Positions 8,272-15,761 of a stretch of DNA of 64,000 nt are shown here, piece by piece. The translations under genes were made by a program, and so were the position numbers. Below the pieces are notes generated by a model, which ran no database searches, was not told the origin of the DNA, and worked only from the letters and a program-made list of their open reading frames with translations. Position 1 is the stretch's first letter; each line of letters opens with the position of its first letter. The DNA is from Roseibium polysiphoniae (GTDB taxonomy: Bacteria > Pseudomonadota > Alphaproteobacteria > Rhizobiales > Stappiaceae), in contig NZ_JACYXJ010000002.1 in NCBI RefSeq assembly GCF_014842925.1, positions 310,001 to 374,000 on the forward strand, in the 5' to 3' direction.

Positions 8272-9306
8272 TCAGACGAGAGGCGCTTTCAGCTTGCCTT
8301 CGCGTTCCAGCCAACCGGGAATCGGAAGGTTCTTGGACTTGAGGAAGGTCGGATTGTAGAGCTTGGACTGGCTTCTGGTGCCGTGGTCACACAGGATCGT
8401 CACGATGGTATGGCCGGGCCCCATGTCCTTGGCCAGACGGCGCGCGCCGGCCAGATTTATCGCGGAAGAGCCACCAAGCAACAGGCCTTCATGTTCGGCC
8501 AGATCGAAAACCAGGGGCAGGGCTTCTTCATCGGGGATCGCATAGGGATGCTCAACCTTGATGTCGCCGATGATCGGTGTCGAGCGGCCAAGGCCAATGC
8601 CTTCGGCGATGGAGCCACCATCGGTGGCCTTTGCCTCGCCGTCCTTGAAGAGGTGATACATGCCGGCCCCGAGCGGATCGGCGCAGCCGATGGTAATACC
8701 GGGCTTTTGTTCGCGCAGATATGTGGAGACACCGGCGAGCGTTCCGCCGGATCCCACGGCGCAAATGAAGCCGTCGATCTTGCCATCGGTCTGTTTGAGA
8801 ATTTCCGGACCGGTGGTCAGGTAATGCGCCTTGCGGTTGTCCAGGTTGTTCCACTGGTCGGCGAAAAGGACGCCGTTGGGCTCGCTGGCAGCAAGTTCTT
8901 CGGCAAGCCGGCGCGCCACATGCTGATAGTTGTTCGGATCCTTGAAGGGCTTGGCGGGCACTTCAATCAGCTCCGCGCCGCACATGCGCAGCATGTCCTT
9001 CTTTTCCTGGGTCTGCGTCTCGGGGATCACGATCACGGTGCGATAGCCTCTTGCGCTGGCGACAAGTGCCAGGCCGATGCCCGTGTTGCCCGCGGTGCCT
9101 TCAACGATCAGCCCGCCTGGCTTCAACTCGCCTCGGGCTTCGGCTTCCAGAATCATTTGCCGAGCGGGGCGGTCCTTGACCGACTGGCCCGGGTTCATGA
9201 ATTCAGCCTTGCCGAAAATCTCGCAACCAGTCTCTTCGGACAGGGCGTTGAGGCGGATCAGGGGCGTATTGCCGATGGCGTCGACGACGGATTTGCACAC
9301 GGTCAT
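8272..9306 (-). CDS. cysK: Cysteine synthase A (O-acetylserine sulfhydrylase)
   Basis: 344-residue PLP enzyme that makes cysteine from O-acetylserine and sulfide. The Schiff-base lysine is K44 in NPGQSVKDRP, and the phosphate-binding substrate loop reads EGTAGNTGIG where many CysK enzymes have TSGNTG. Glycine-rich PLP phosphate contacts (AVGSGGTLAG) are also present. Length and the TAGNTG variant fit the longer alphaproteobacterial cysteine synthase branch. ATG 9306 was chosen because the 34 codons upstream in the open frame are unlike the family. The divergent upstream region (9307-9581) also carries the ChrR promoter. Confidence 0.88.
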   Translation of the reverse strand: MTVCKSVVDAIGNTPLIRLNALSEETGCEIFGKAEFMNPGQSVKDRPARQMILEAEARGELKPGGLIVEGTAGNTGIGLALVASARGYRTVIVIPETQTQEKKDMLRMCGAELIEVPAKPFKDPNNYQHVARRLAEELAASEPNGVLFADQWNNLDNRKAHYLTTGPEILKQTDGKIDGFICAVGSGGTLAGVSTYLREQKPGITIGCADPLGAGMYHLFKDGEAKATDGGSIAEGIGLGRSTPIIGDIKVEHPYAIPDEEALPLVFDLAEHEGLLLGGSSAINLAGARRLAKDMGPGHTIVTILCDHGTRSQSKLYNPTFLKSKNLPIPGWLEREGKLKAPLV

Positions 9307-9515
9307 TTCTGGGCGGTCCCAATTGAATCTTTTGATAGAGTGTCCCGTCCCTGAAGGGCGCGGGCCTCGTGTTGATGCGAAGCTAGTGTTCCTTTCTCTG
9401 CCGATCAAGCGTCAGCGCCTTGCACAGCCTTGAATTGGTTGAAAAACGGCGAAGCTTCGTTCTAATGTGCGCGGGTAAAGCTCTGCCTGTTCATCGAAAA
9501 TAGTGCTGAGCCCAG

Positions 9516-9543
9516 TGATCCGATCCTTTTGATGCTTCGTAAG
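9516..9543 (+). promoter_or_regulatory. Candidate ECF sigma (RpoE/ChrR-type) promoter upstream of the ChrR-like gene
   Basis: TGATCC at 9516-9521, an 18-base spacer, then TAAG at 9540-9543. This is the -35/-10 pair and spacing known for the singlet-oxygen sigma factor sigma-E of Rhodobacter. The start codon at 9582 leaves a leader of about 30 bases. The same pair occurs on the other strand in front of the FAD oxidoreductase operon (14639-14666), which makes chance unlikely. Confidence 0.75.
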
Positions 9544-9581
9544 CGGGAAAAGTATTTCTATTTCCTGCCTACGGGAGCCCT

Positions 9582-10253
9582 ATGAGCGACTGCATGGAAA
9601 AAAATGTCACCGGTCTGGATGAGCTGCTGGCGGGCTTCGCCGCAGGCACCTTGGCTGAGCCGGCCCAGGCCCTTGTCGGGGCGCATCTTGAGCTATCCGA
9701 CGACAACCGAGACTATGTTGCATCGCTCGAAGCGCTGGCAGGTCTTGGTATCGAGGAAGCGCAACCAGTTGCGCTGTCCGACCGGGATGATGCGTTGGCC
9801 GCAATTTTTGCCTCCGAGCCAATTTCGGTCGATACGGCTTCTGCGGCAACCGGCAATGTCAACGAAAGCCGTGATCCGCGTTTGCCGGAAAGCCTGAGAC
9901 GTATCGTCGGCAGCTCCCTGGATGGCGTTGCCTGGAAAACGCTGCTTCCGGGTGTGAAGGAATGCAAGTTCGGCGAAATAGACGGCTGTGTGGCTTCTCT
10001 GCTTTGGGTGCGGGCGGGGCGTGCAATGCCCTCTCACACCCATGAGGGCACAGAGCTGACGCTGGTTCTTCAAGGTGGCTTCAAGGATTCCGATGGTCAT
10101 TTCGAACGGGGCGATATAGCCTTTGCCGACCAGGAAGTAGATCACAAGCCTATCGCCGATGAGGGCGAGGATTGCATCTGTTTTGCTGTGACCGAGGGAA
10201 GTCTGCGCCTCACGGGTCCTGTCGGCCGGTTTTTCGCGCCGTTCATGCGCTGA
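9582..10253 (+). CDS. chrR: ChrR-like cupin anti-sigma factor with degenerate zinc-binding domain
   Basis: 223 residues. The N-terminal part (about 10-75) aligns with the anti-sigma domain of ChrR (LLAGFAAGTL, then ALVGAHLELSDDNRD), and the C-terminal part (about 105-215) is a cupin with H152, H154, E158 and H188 in place to bind a metal. In ChrR, zinc is held by two His and two Cys (H-x3-C-x2-C); here the second His is kept (H35) but the Cys positions are S39 and N42. ChrR normally restrains a sigma factor encoded just upstream; the upstream gene here is a divergent cysteine synthase. An SDR gene follows after 74 bases. It may be an orphan or altered sensor. Confidence 0.82.
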   Translation: MSDCMEKNVTGLDELLAGFAAGTLAEPAQALVGAHLELSDDNRDYVASLEALAGLGIEEAQPVALSDRDDALAAIFASEPISVDTASAATGNVNESRDPRLPESLRRIVGSSLDGVAWKTLLPGVKECKFGEIDGCVASLLWVRAGRAMPSHTHEGTELTLVLQGGFKDSDGHFERGDIAFADQEVDHKPIADEGEDCICFAVTEGSLRLTGPVGRFFAPFMR

Positions 10254-10286
10254 CAGCTTTATCGGTCTAAAATCGATCCGCTCCCT

Positions 10287-10314
10287 GGGTTCGCTGCGTA
10301 GATCATGCGAACCC
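10287..10314 (+). promoter_or_regulatory. Inverted repeat between chrR-like gene and SDR
   Basis: GGGTTCGC at 10287-10294 is perfectly complementary to GCGAACCC at 10307-10314, with a 12-base loop. It ends just before the ribosome-binding site GAGGAG (about 10315-10320) of the SDR gene. It could be an mRNA hairpin that tunes expression of the second gene, or an operator; I cannot decide. Confidence 0.45.
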
Positions 10315-10327
10315 TGAGGAGTTTTTC

Positions 10328-11122
10328 ATGACGACAGAATATGTGGCGCGGTCCGAAGACGGGTGTGCCTGGATCACCGGGGCAAGTTCGGGGATTGGTC
10401 GTGCGCTTGCATTGTCTCTTGCCGCCGACGGCTGGAAAGTTGCGGTCACTGCGCGCTCTGAGGACAAGCTTGCTGATCTCGCAGAAGCTGCGAAGGGGCT
10501 TGCTGGTCATATCATGGCGTTTCCCGGCGATGTCTCGCAAGCGGACGATATGGCAGCGCTCTGTGATGCGATTACGGCGACACTCGGGCCTTTGGCGCTT
10601 CTGGTGGCCAATGCGGGTGTTTACCTGCCGCAGGACGGGCTCGACGGCGATCGGCAAGAGTGGCAGACCACCATCGATGTCAACCTGAGTGGGACGGTCA
10701 ATGTGGTTTTGCCCGTCATCGCAAAAATGAAAGCGGCTGGTCAGGGCCAGATTGCGATCGTCTCTTCAGTTGCCGGGTATCGAGGTCTTCCGACTTCTGC
10801 CGCCTATGGGGCGACGAAAGCCGCATTGATCAACATGGCAGAAGCCTTGAAGTTCGACCTGGACAAGGCGGGTATCCGGATGCAGGTGATCAATCCCGGC
10901 TTCGTCGACACGCCGGCGACGGCTGACAATCCGTTTCCGATGCCGCATCTGGTGACCGTCGATGAGGCCGTTGGTGAGATCCGAAAGGGTCTTGTCCATC
11001 CGAGCCGGTTCGAAATTGCTTTTCCAAGAGCCTTTGTCAGGCAGCTCAAGCTGCTGCGCATGCTGCCTTATTCGTTCTACTTCAAGCTGGTCGCCCGCTC
11101 GACTGGCTGGGACAAGACGTAG
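10328..11122 (+). CDS. Short-chain dehydrogenase/reductase
   Basis: 264-residue classical SDR. The nucleotide-binding TGASSGIG is at about residues 18-25, NAG (about 96-98) stabilises the fold, and the catalytic set is SS(VAGY) near 141, Y-x3-K (YGATK) near 157-161. Substrate is not evident; a C-terminal ~35-residue tail with hydrophobic patches (LKLLRMLPYSFYFKLVARS) could bind membrane or lipid. It is downstream of the ChrR-like gene and converges on the CFA synthase operon, a neighbourhood seen in other proteobacteria around sigma-E/ChrR loci, so a role in lipid or aldehyde reduction during stress is an inference. Confidence 0.85.
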   Translation: MTTEYVARSEDGCAWITGASSGIGRALALSLAADGWKVAVTARSEDKLADLAEAAKGLAGHIMAFPGDVSQADDMAALCDAITATLGPLALLVANAGVYLPQDGLDGDRQEWQTTIDVNLSGTVNVVLPVIAKMKAAGQGQIAIVSSVAGYRGLPTSAAYGATKAALINMAEALKFDLDKAGIRMQVINPGFVDTPATADNPFPMPHLVTVDEAVGEIRKGLVHPSRFEIAFPRAFVRQLKLLRMLPYSFYFKLVARSTGWDKT

Positions 11123-11169
11123 ACAGCTCTTATGGTCTGCGGCCGGCGGAGTTTCTCGCCGGCACGCCC

Positions 11170-12399
11170 TTAGCTGTTCTTAACGTAGACCATCTGGCGT
11201 ACGTCAATATTCCCGGACCGGAAACCGGCTTCGCAGTAGTGAAGGTAGAATTCCCATAGCCGCTTGAACCGCTCGTCAAAGCCAAGAGGACTGATCCGTG
11301 GCCAGGCTTCCCGGAACCGCATGCGCCATTCCGCGAGTGTCCTTGCGTAGTCCTGACCAAATATCTTCTGCTCTTCGAGGTTCAGCCCGAGATGCTTGCC
11401 GATCTCGGCGAGTTTTCCAGGGGGCGGCAGCATGCCGCCGGGAAAAATGTGGCGCTGAATGAAGTCGGGGCTACTTCGGTAGTCCTCGAACATCCGGTCC
11501 TGGATTGTGATGATCTGAAGCCCAGCGCGGCCACCCGGCTTCAGGCAGGCCGACAGCTGCTGAAAATACGTCGGCCAATAGCGCTCGCCGACGGCTTCGA
11601 ACATCTCGATGGAGGCGATGCGGTCAAAGGTGCTGCGCTCGTCGCGATAGTCCTGAAAGACGACGTTGACCTTTTCGTTGAGGCCAGCCTTGAAGATGCG
11701 CTCGCGGGCATAGTCATATTGCTCGCGCGAAATGGTCAGAGCCTTGACGTTGGCACCCACTTCCTTGCCGACGAACTCGGCAAAACCGCCCCAGCCACAG
11801 CCGATTTCGAGCACGTCATGACCCGGTCGGATGTCGGTCTCGCGCACCAGGGAGGCATATTTCAGCTGCTGAGCGGCCTCCAGGTCATTGGTCCGCTCAT
11901 CGAAGATGGCCGAGGAATAGGTCATCGAAGGATCGAGCCATTCCTTGTAGAAGGCATTTCCCAGATCATAATGCGCCGAGATATTGCGCTGGGACCCTTT
12001 TCGGGTGTTGGCGTTGAGCCAGTGTCTGACACCCAGCATAAACCGGGCGAACGGCTTTCCCTTCAGCGCTTCGAGCGTTGCATCACGGTTTATGCAGAAG
12101 AGCTCCAGAAAGGTGGTGGTGTCTGGCGATGACCAATAGTCGGCCATGAAGGCCTCGCCGACACCGACATCACCGCCCTGAAGCACCATGTTCACGAATG
12201 TCCAGTCGTGGATCACGACTTCGGCGGCCGGTCCAGGTTCCGTGCCTTTGAAGAGATACTGCCGCCCATCAGGGACGGTGACCATAAGGGAACCGATCTG
12301 GAGCTTCATTAGAATTTTGAAGCCCATTCGGGCCATGCGGGGAATGCCGGACATTGCTTGTTTTGCGTTGTCGCGGCTAACAATAACGAGTTGAGTCAT
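11170..12399 (-). CDS. cfa: Cyclopropane-fatty-acyl-phospholipid synthase family methyltransferase
   Basis: 409-residue SAM-dependent enzyme that adds a methylene or methyl group to unsaturated acyl chains of membrane phospholipids. The SAM-binding motif VLEIGCGWGGFAEFV, the SSAIFDERTNDLEAAQ segment and the active-site Cys in FYLHYCEAGFRSGNI are visible. ATG 12399 is preceded by GAGGG at good spacing; the 46 codons upstream in the open frame overlap the DUF1365 gene and are not expected to be translated. Third gene of the FAD oxidoreductase-DUF1365-CFA operon, 41 bases after DUF1365. Confidence 0.9.
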   Translation of the reverse strand: MTQLVIVSRDNAKQAMSGIPRMARMGFKILMKLQIGSLMVTVPDGRQYLFKGTEPGPAAEVVIHDWTFVNMVLQGGDVGVGEAFMADYWSSPDTTTFLELFCINRDATLEALKGKPFARFMLGVRHWLNANTRKGSQRNISAHYDLGNAFYKEWLDPSMTYSSAIFDERTNDLEAAQQLKYASLVRETDIRPGHDVLEIGCGWGGFAEFVGKEVGANVKALTISREQYDYARERIFKAGLNEKVNVVFQDYRDERSTFDRIASIEMFEAVGERYWPTYFQQLSACLKPGGRAGLQIITIQDRMFEDYRSSPDFIQRHIFPGGMLPPPGKLAEIGKHLGLNLEEQKIFGQDYARTLAEWRMRFREAWPRISPLGFDERFKRLWEFYLHYCEAGFRSGNIDVRQMVYVKNS

Positions 12400-12440
12400 G
12401 GTGAAACCCTCGGGCTCTACCTTGTTGAAAACACGCAAAC

Positions 12441-13286
12441 TTATCCAGCCGCCAGCGGGCCGCTCGGGTGATCGGAAGAAGATTGCCTTGAAGCTCCCGG
12501 CGCAGGCCTTGGATAAAATCGTACACGCTTGCGCCAAATTTTAAAGGCCTGCCAGTGGATCCCGCCAACGACCTTGGCGGTCAGAAGCGGAATCCTGATG
12601 CAGAGTTTCAGGAGGACAGAGGAGGTGAGGGGCTTGTGATTGCCACTGAAAGTGGCCGACAGAAGAGGACCTTCGTCATCGGTTTCCAGGATCCGGATCC
12701 TCACCGATTTGCCCGGAGGCATCAGGCGAAAATGATAGTGCTGGTCCATGTCGATGAAGGGCGAGACGTAGAACAGCTTTTCCTGATCCTGCCTGAGGCC
12801 GGCGGCGCTCAACTGACCTTCGCGGACGGGTGCCACATACTGGTGCAGATCGCCGAATGTGTTGCGCACTTCGTAAACTACGGCAACAAGGGCATCAGAT
12901 GCGTCATAGGCATAGTAGACAGCGAGCGGATTGAAGACCGTCCCCAAGATGCGCGGATAGGCCAGCAGCAGCACTTTGCTCGGTCGCTCGAGCCCCTGGG
13001 CTTCAAGAAGCCCATCCACATGCTGTCTTAGATCCGAGCCGTCTCGTGGCCCGTGATCTTTCGGATCGAAAGAGACCAGATTGAAGCGGCGAATGGAAAA
13101 AAATCGCGAGAGACGTGCGGCGTCCTCCAGCCTGTCCAGATCGATGAGCAGTGAAAAGACGTCATAGTCGAACCGGTGCGCAACGGGCTTCATGCGCGCG
13201 TGCATCACGGAGCCGCTGTAAAGGCAGGCCGCTGCATCCGGCGGTGCGCCGTTTGCGTCCATGCTTGTCGCTGTTTGCCGCGTCAT
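12441..13286 (-). CDS. DUF1365 domain-containing protein
   Basis: 281 residues, matching DUF1365 (COG3496) along its length: LYSGSVMHARMKPVAHRFDY at the N-terminus, then FNPLAVYYAYD, VYEVRNTFGDLHQYV and FYVSPFIDMDQHYHFRL. Biochemical function is unknown. In many proteobacteria it is fixed between an FAD oxidoreductase and a CFA-type methyltransferase, as here, and such operons have been tied to modified (methylated or furan) fatty acids. Its start overlaps the stop of the FAD gene by 4 bases (ATGA), so the two are translationally coupled. Confidence 0.9.
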   Translation of the reverse strand: MTRQTATSMDANGAPPDAAACLYSGSVMHARMKPVAHRFDYDVFSLLIDLDRLEDAARLSRFFSIRRFNLVSFDPKDHGPRDGSDLRQHVDGLLEAQGLERPSKVLLLAYPRILGTVFNPLAVYYAYDASDALVAVVYEVRNTFGDLHQYVAPVREGQLSAAGLRQDQEKLFYVSPFIDMDQHYHFRLMPPGKSVRIRILETDDEGPLLSATFSGNHKPLTSSVLLKLCIRIPLLTAKVVGGIHWQAFKIWRKRVRFYPRPAPGASRQSSSDHPSGPLAAG

Positions 13287-14581
13287 TCGGCTGCTTCCAT
13301 AACCGGCATTGGGTCTGCGCCGGTTTCCCAGGGCAAGGTCGCGCCAAGGCGCCGTGCAACGGACAGCCCTGCCGAAAGGCCGTCCTCATGAAACCCGTGC
13401 CCGGCCCATGCACCGCAGAACCAGGTGTTGTTGACGCCCTGGATGTCATCCAGATTTTTCTGGGCGTTTATGGCGGCGGCATCAAACTGCGGATGATCAT
13501 AGACAAAATGGGCGAAAGTCAGATCATCTTTCGGCGGTTTTGGAGGGTTCAGGGTTACGAAAAGCGGCTTGCTACGGTCGATGTTCTGAAGCTTGTTCAT
13601 CCAATAGCTGACCGTCACCTCGCGGCAAGAGTCCGGGTTGTCATCCGCCATATAGTTCCATGACGACCATACGGACTTTCTCGCGGGCATCAGGCTTTCG
13701 TCGCGGTGCAGATAGACGTTGTTCGGACGGTAGCGGATGGCGCTCAACAGTTCGCGCTCCCGGTTTGACGCGTCCGAGAGCATGGACAGTGACTGATCCG
13801 TGTGGCTGGCGAGGATGACCTGGTCGAAGACCTCGCTCTGACCGGTGCTGTCCTGGACATGCACCTTGCCGTTCTGGCGGCGTATCTCCGTCACCATGGC
13901 GCCGTAGCGGATCTGACCGGCCAGCGGGGCGAGAAGCTTTGAGACATAGTTTCGGCTTCCGCCTGAAATCGTGCGCCAGGTCGGTCTGTCAAAGTTGATC
14001 AGCCGGTGGTTCTCGAAAAAGCTGACGAAGCTCTCTGCCGGATAGTCCTGCACATCCTCAAGAGGGGTCGACCAGATGGCGGCGCCCATGGGCAGAAGGT
14101 AGTCGTTTATGAAGGCTTTCGAGTAGCCACCAAGCTCTAGGTATTGGCCGAGGGACAGGCCATCGAGCCGTCCAGCGGCGTTGTCGGCGGCGCAGGCCTT
14201 GTTGAAGCGAAAGATGTCGCGCAGCATCCACAGGAAGCGAGGCGACAGCAAGTTGCTGCGCTTGGCAAAAACCGTGTTCAGCGTCTGGCCGGACCATTCC
14301 TGGCGGCCGCTACGAGAGGAGAGGGCAAAGCTCATATCGCTCGCCTCGGTCTTGACCTGAAGATGATCGAGCAAGGCGGTGAAATTGGGGTAATTGAGTT
14401 CGTTGTAGACGATGAAACCGGTGTCGACCGCGATTTTCGTGCCGTCATAATCCACATCGACCGTTGCGCTATGCCCGCCAGGGCGAATTCGCTTTTCGTA
14501 GAGGACAACGTGGTGGTCGTTGCTGAGTGCCCAAGCGGCACTGTTTCCGGCAATGCCGGAGCCGATGACGGCGATCCGCAT
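13283..14581 (-). CDS. FAD/NAD(P)-binding oxidoreductase of the DUF1365-CFA operon
   Basis: 432-residue flavoprotein of the COG2907 type. The dinucleotide-binding motif IAVIGSGIAGNSAAWAL is at the very N-terminus, followed by YEKRIRPGGHS and VDTGFIVYNELNYPNF; the C-terminal FAD contact is NTWFCGAWAGHGFHEDGL. It probably oxidises or desaturates a fatty-acyl or polyisoprenoid-like substrate; that is inference from the partners. ATG 14581 gives the usual start at the Rossmann motif. The leader carries a TGATCC-N18-TAAA promoter (14639-14666), so the three-gene operon should be under an ECF sigma factor. Confidence 0.88.
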   Translation of the reverse strand: MRIAVIGSGIAGNSAAWALSNDHHVVLYEKRIRPGGHSATVDVDYDGTKIAVDTGFIVYNELNYPNFTALLDHLQVKTEASDMSFALSSRSGRQEWSGQTLNTVFAKRSNLLSPRFLWMLRDIFRFNKACAADNAAGRLDGLSLGQYLELGGYSKAFINDYLLPMGAAIWSTPLEDVQDYPAESFVSFFENHRLINFDRPTWRTISGGSRNYVSKLLAPLAGQIRYGAMVTEIRRQNGKVHVQDSTGQSEVFDQVILASHTDQSLSMLSDASNRERELLSAIRYRPNNVYLHRDESLMPARKSVWSSWNYMADDNPDSCREVTVSYWMNKLQNIDRSKPLFVTLNPPKPPKDDLTFAHFVYDHPQFDAAAINAQKNLDDIQGVNNTWFCGAWAGHGFHEDGLSAGLSVARRLGATLPWETGADPMPVMEAAE

Positions 14582-14638
14582 GGCAAATCCTTTTCTTTCG
14601 ACCGCCCGGGTAGGGAGCCTGATCTGTCTTGTGCTGGA

Positions 14639-14666
14639 TTTACGGGGTTCGGTTTTAAACGGATCA
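14639..14666 (-). promoter_or_regulatory. Candidate ECF sigma (RpoE/ChrR-type) promoter of the FAD-DUF1365-CFA operon
   Basis: Reading the minus strand, TGATCC occupies 14666-14661, an 18-base spacer follows, and TAAA lies at 14642-14639. Sequence and spacing match the element before the ChrR-like gene at 9516-9543. The distance to the start codon (14581) leaves a leader of about 50 bases. Confidence 0.75.
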
Positions 14667-14697
14667 CCTTTCAAGAGAACTAGCTATTGAAAACAAT

Positions 14698-14733
14698 AAA
14701 AAAATCGACCCGACGCGGCGTCGAGCCGATTTG
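14698..14733 (-). terminator. Rho-independent terminator of the exported hypothetical gene
   Basis: On the minus strand a GC-rich stem (roughly 14732-14703, AATCG…CGATT with G-T pairs inside) is followed by seven T residues at 14704-14698. It sits 25 bases beyond the stop of the gene at 14758-15384 and just upstream of the FAD operon promoter, insulating the two units. Confidence 0.7.
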
Positions 14734-14757
14734 CGAAGATCCGTAAAGGGACATGTG

Positions 14758-15384
14758 TCAAACGCGGATGGTGTCCACCAGCCAAGACCACGCAACTTCA
14801 ACCTGCGTAACGGCCGTGTCGAAAAAGGTCAGGACTGTCGTCCAGATTGTCTGTCCGACCGCAGCCATTTCGAGCAACGGAGAGCTTTTCTTCTTGGGCG
14901 CGGCTTCGACAAATTCCACTGACGTGCTCTCTTGACCATCTTCAACGATCCGGCGCGTCACCATCATCTGCCCTTCGATTTCAAGCCGGCTCTCGTCGGA
15001 TTTGACGATACGCGTTGCCGGGTCGACCGAACGCACCACGACCGCGCGGCCATCAGGCAACAGATGGGTTTCGTTTGGGCGAACTTCGGAATCGTAGATG
15101 ACCTCACCATAACTGTCGATGAGCTCGACCCATATGGTGTCGCGTCCGAACAACTCGATCTCGCCGACCCATATGGTCAGATCGCTGTTGAGCGGGTCGG
15201 TTTGCTCCTTGCTGGCCGATGCGACGGTGACCGCCAGCTGATCTTCTTCCAGCGTCACGGTTTCCTGCGGCAGCGGCGACGCAGATGCCTTTTGGCTCTG
15301 TGCGGCCAGCCCAAGAATCAGCAGCGCCGTGCAAAGGGCGGTGGCGAGCGCACTTGGGGGCGTGATTTCCATAATACGGTGCAT
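14758..15384 (-). CDS. Exported protein of unknown function
   Basis: 208 residues; I do not recognise the family. The N-terminus (LATALCTALLILGLAAQSQ) is a signal peptide with likely cleavage after KASA. The middle is rich in charged beta-prone sequence (ELIDSYGEVIYDSEVRPNET), and the C-terminus contains a Trp-rich, amphipathic or membrane-associating stretch (IWTTVLTFFDTAV … VAWSWLVDTI). ATG 15384 is favoured over the upstream 15408 start because GGAGG stands 6 bases before it. It is a single-gene unit with its own terminator. A periplasmic or inner-membrane-attached location is inferred. Confidence 0.6.
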   Translation of the reverse strand: MHRIMEITPPSALATALCTALLILGLAAQSQKASASPLPQETVTLEEDQLAVTVASASKEQTDPLNSDLTIWVGEIELFGRDTIWVELIDSYGEVIYDSEVRPNETHLLPDGRAVVVRSVDPATRIVKSDESRLEIEGQMMVTRRIVEDGQESTSVEFVEAAPKKKSSPLLEMAAVGQTIWTTVLTFFDTAVTQVEVAWSWLVDTIRV

Positions 15385-15761
15385 GTGTGCCTCCTGGGGC
15401 AGATACATCCTTTCAACGCGCGCAGCCGATTAAGGTTTCAAGATCGCTTGTTTTCTTGTCCAACCCGCTCGGTTTCTGTCACGCTTAAGCCATTATTGCA
15501 CCACAATTGGTACTTGATGTGTGATTTAAATCGCAAATCTGCGTGTTATTGTTATGATTTGCTTAACGTCTGTGGCGAGTTGATGGCGTGTTTGATCGTG
15601 TTTTCAAGTACTTGCGTATGTATTCATTGTAATTATTGCGGATAATATTTATCCCGGTCGGCCTTTGGAAAAATCAACATAGACCTTGTTTTGGTTACTA
15701 TGCGTTAGCTGAGTTCTGCATAGTATCTATCTGTAGTTGTGCAGAGGCGAGGTTTCGATAC
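15385..15761 (+). other. Divergent intergenic region, AT-rich
   Basis: About 375 bases between the exported hypothetical and the PAS/GGDEF-like gene. It is clearly AT-richer than its surroundings around 15480-15660 and contains a 10-base palindrome GATTTAAATC at 15523-15532. It probably holds promoters for both genes. The open frame of the downstream gene reaches back to 15636 but that part is Cys-rich and unlike the protein body, so I treat it as leader. I see no RNA gene. Confidence 0.4.

Noticed and set aside
10276-10303. A third ECF-type promoter before the SDR (CGATCC … TAGA)
   Set aside because: The -35 has one mismatch, the spacer is 19 and the -10 lacks TAA; the SDR is more simply read from the chrR promoter.
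11142-11163. GCCGGCG/CGCCGGC hairpin between the SDR and cfa stops
   Set aside because: No T-run on either side; it could be a weak bidirectional terminator but I cannot support it.
15636-15761. N-terminal extension of the PAS/GGDEF-like protein starting at ATG 15636
   Set aside because: The 42 added residues are Cys-rich, come from AT-rich DNA and lack a ribosome-binding site; GTG 15762 has one.
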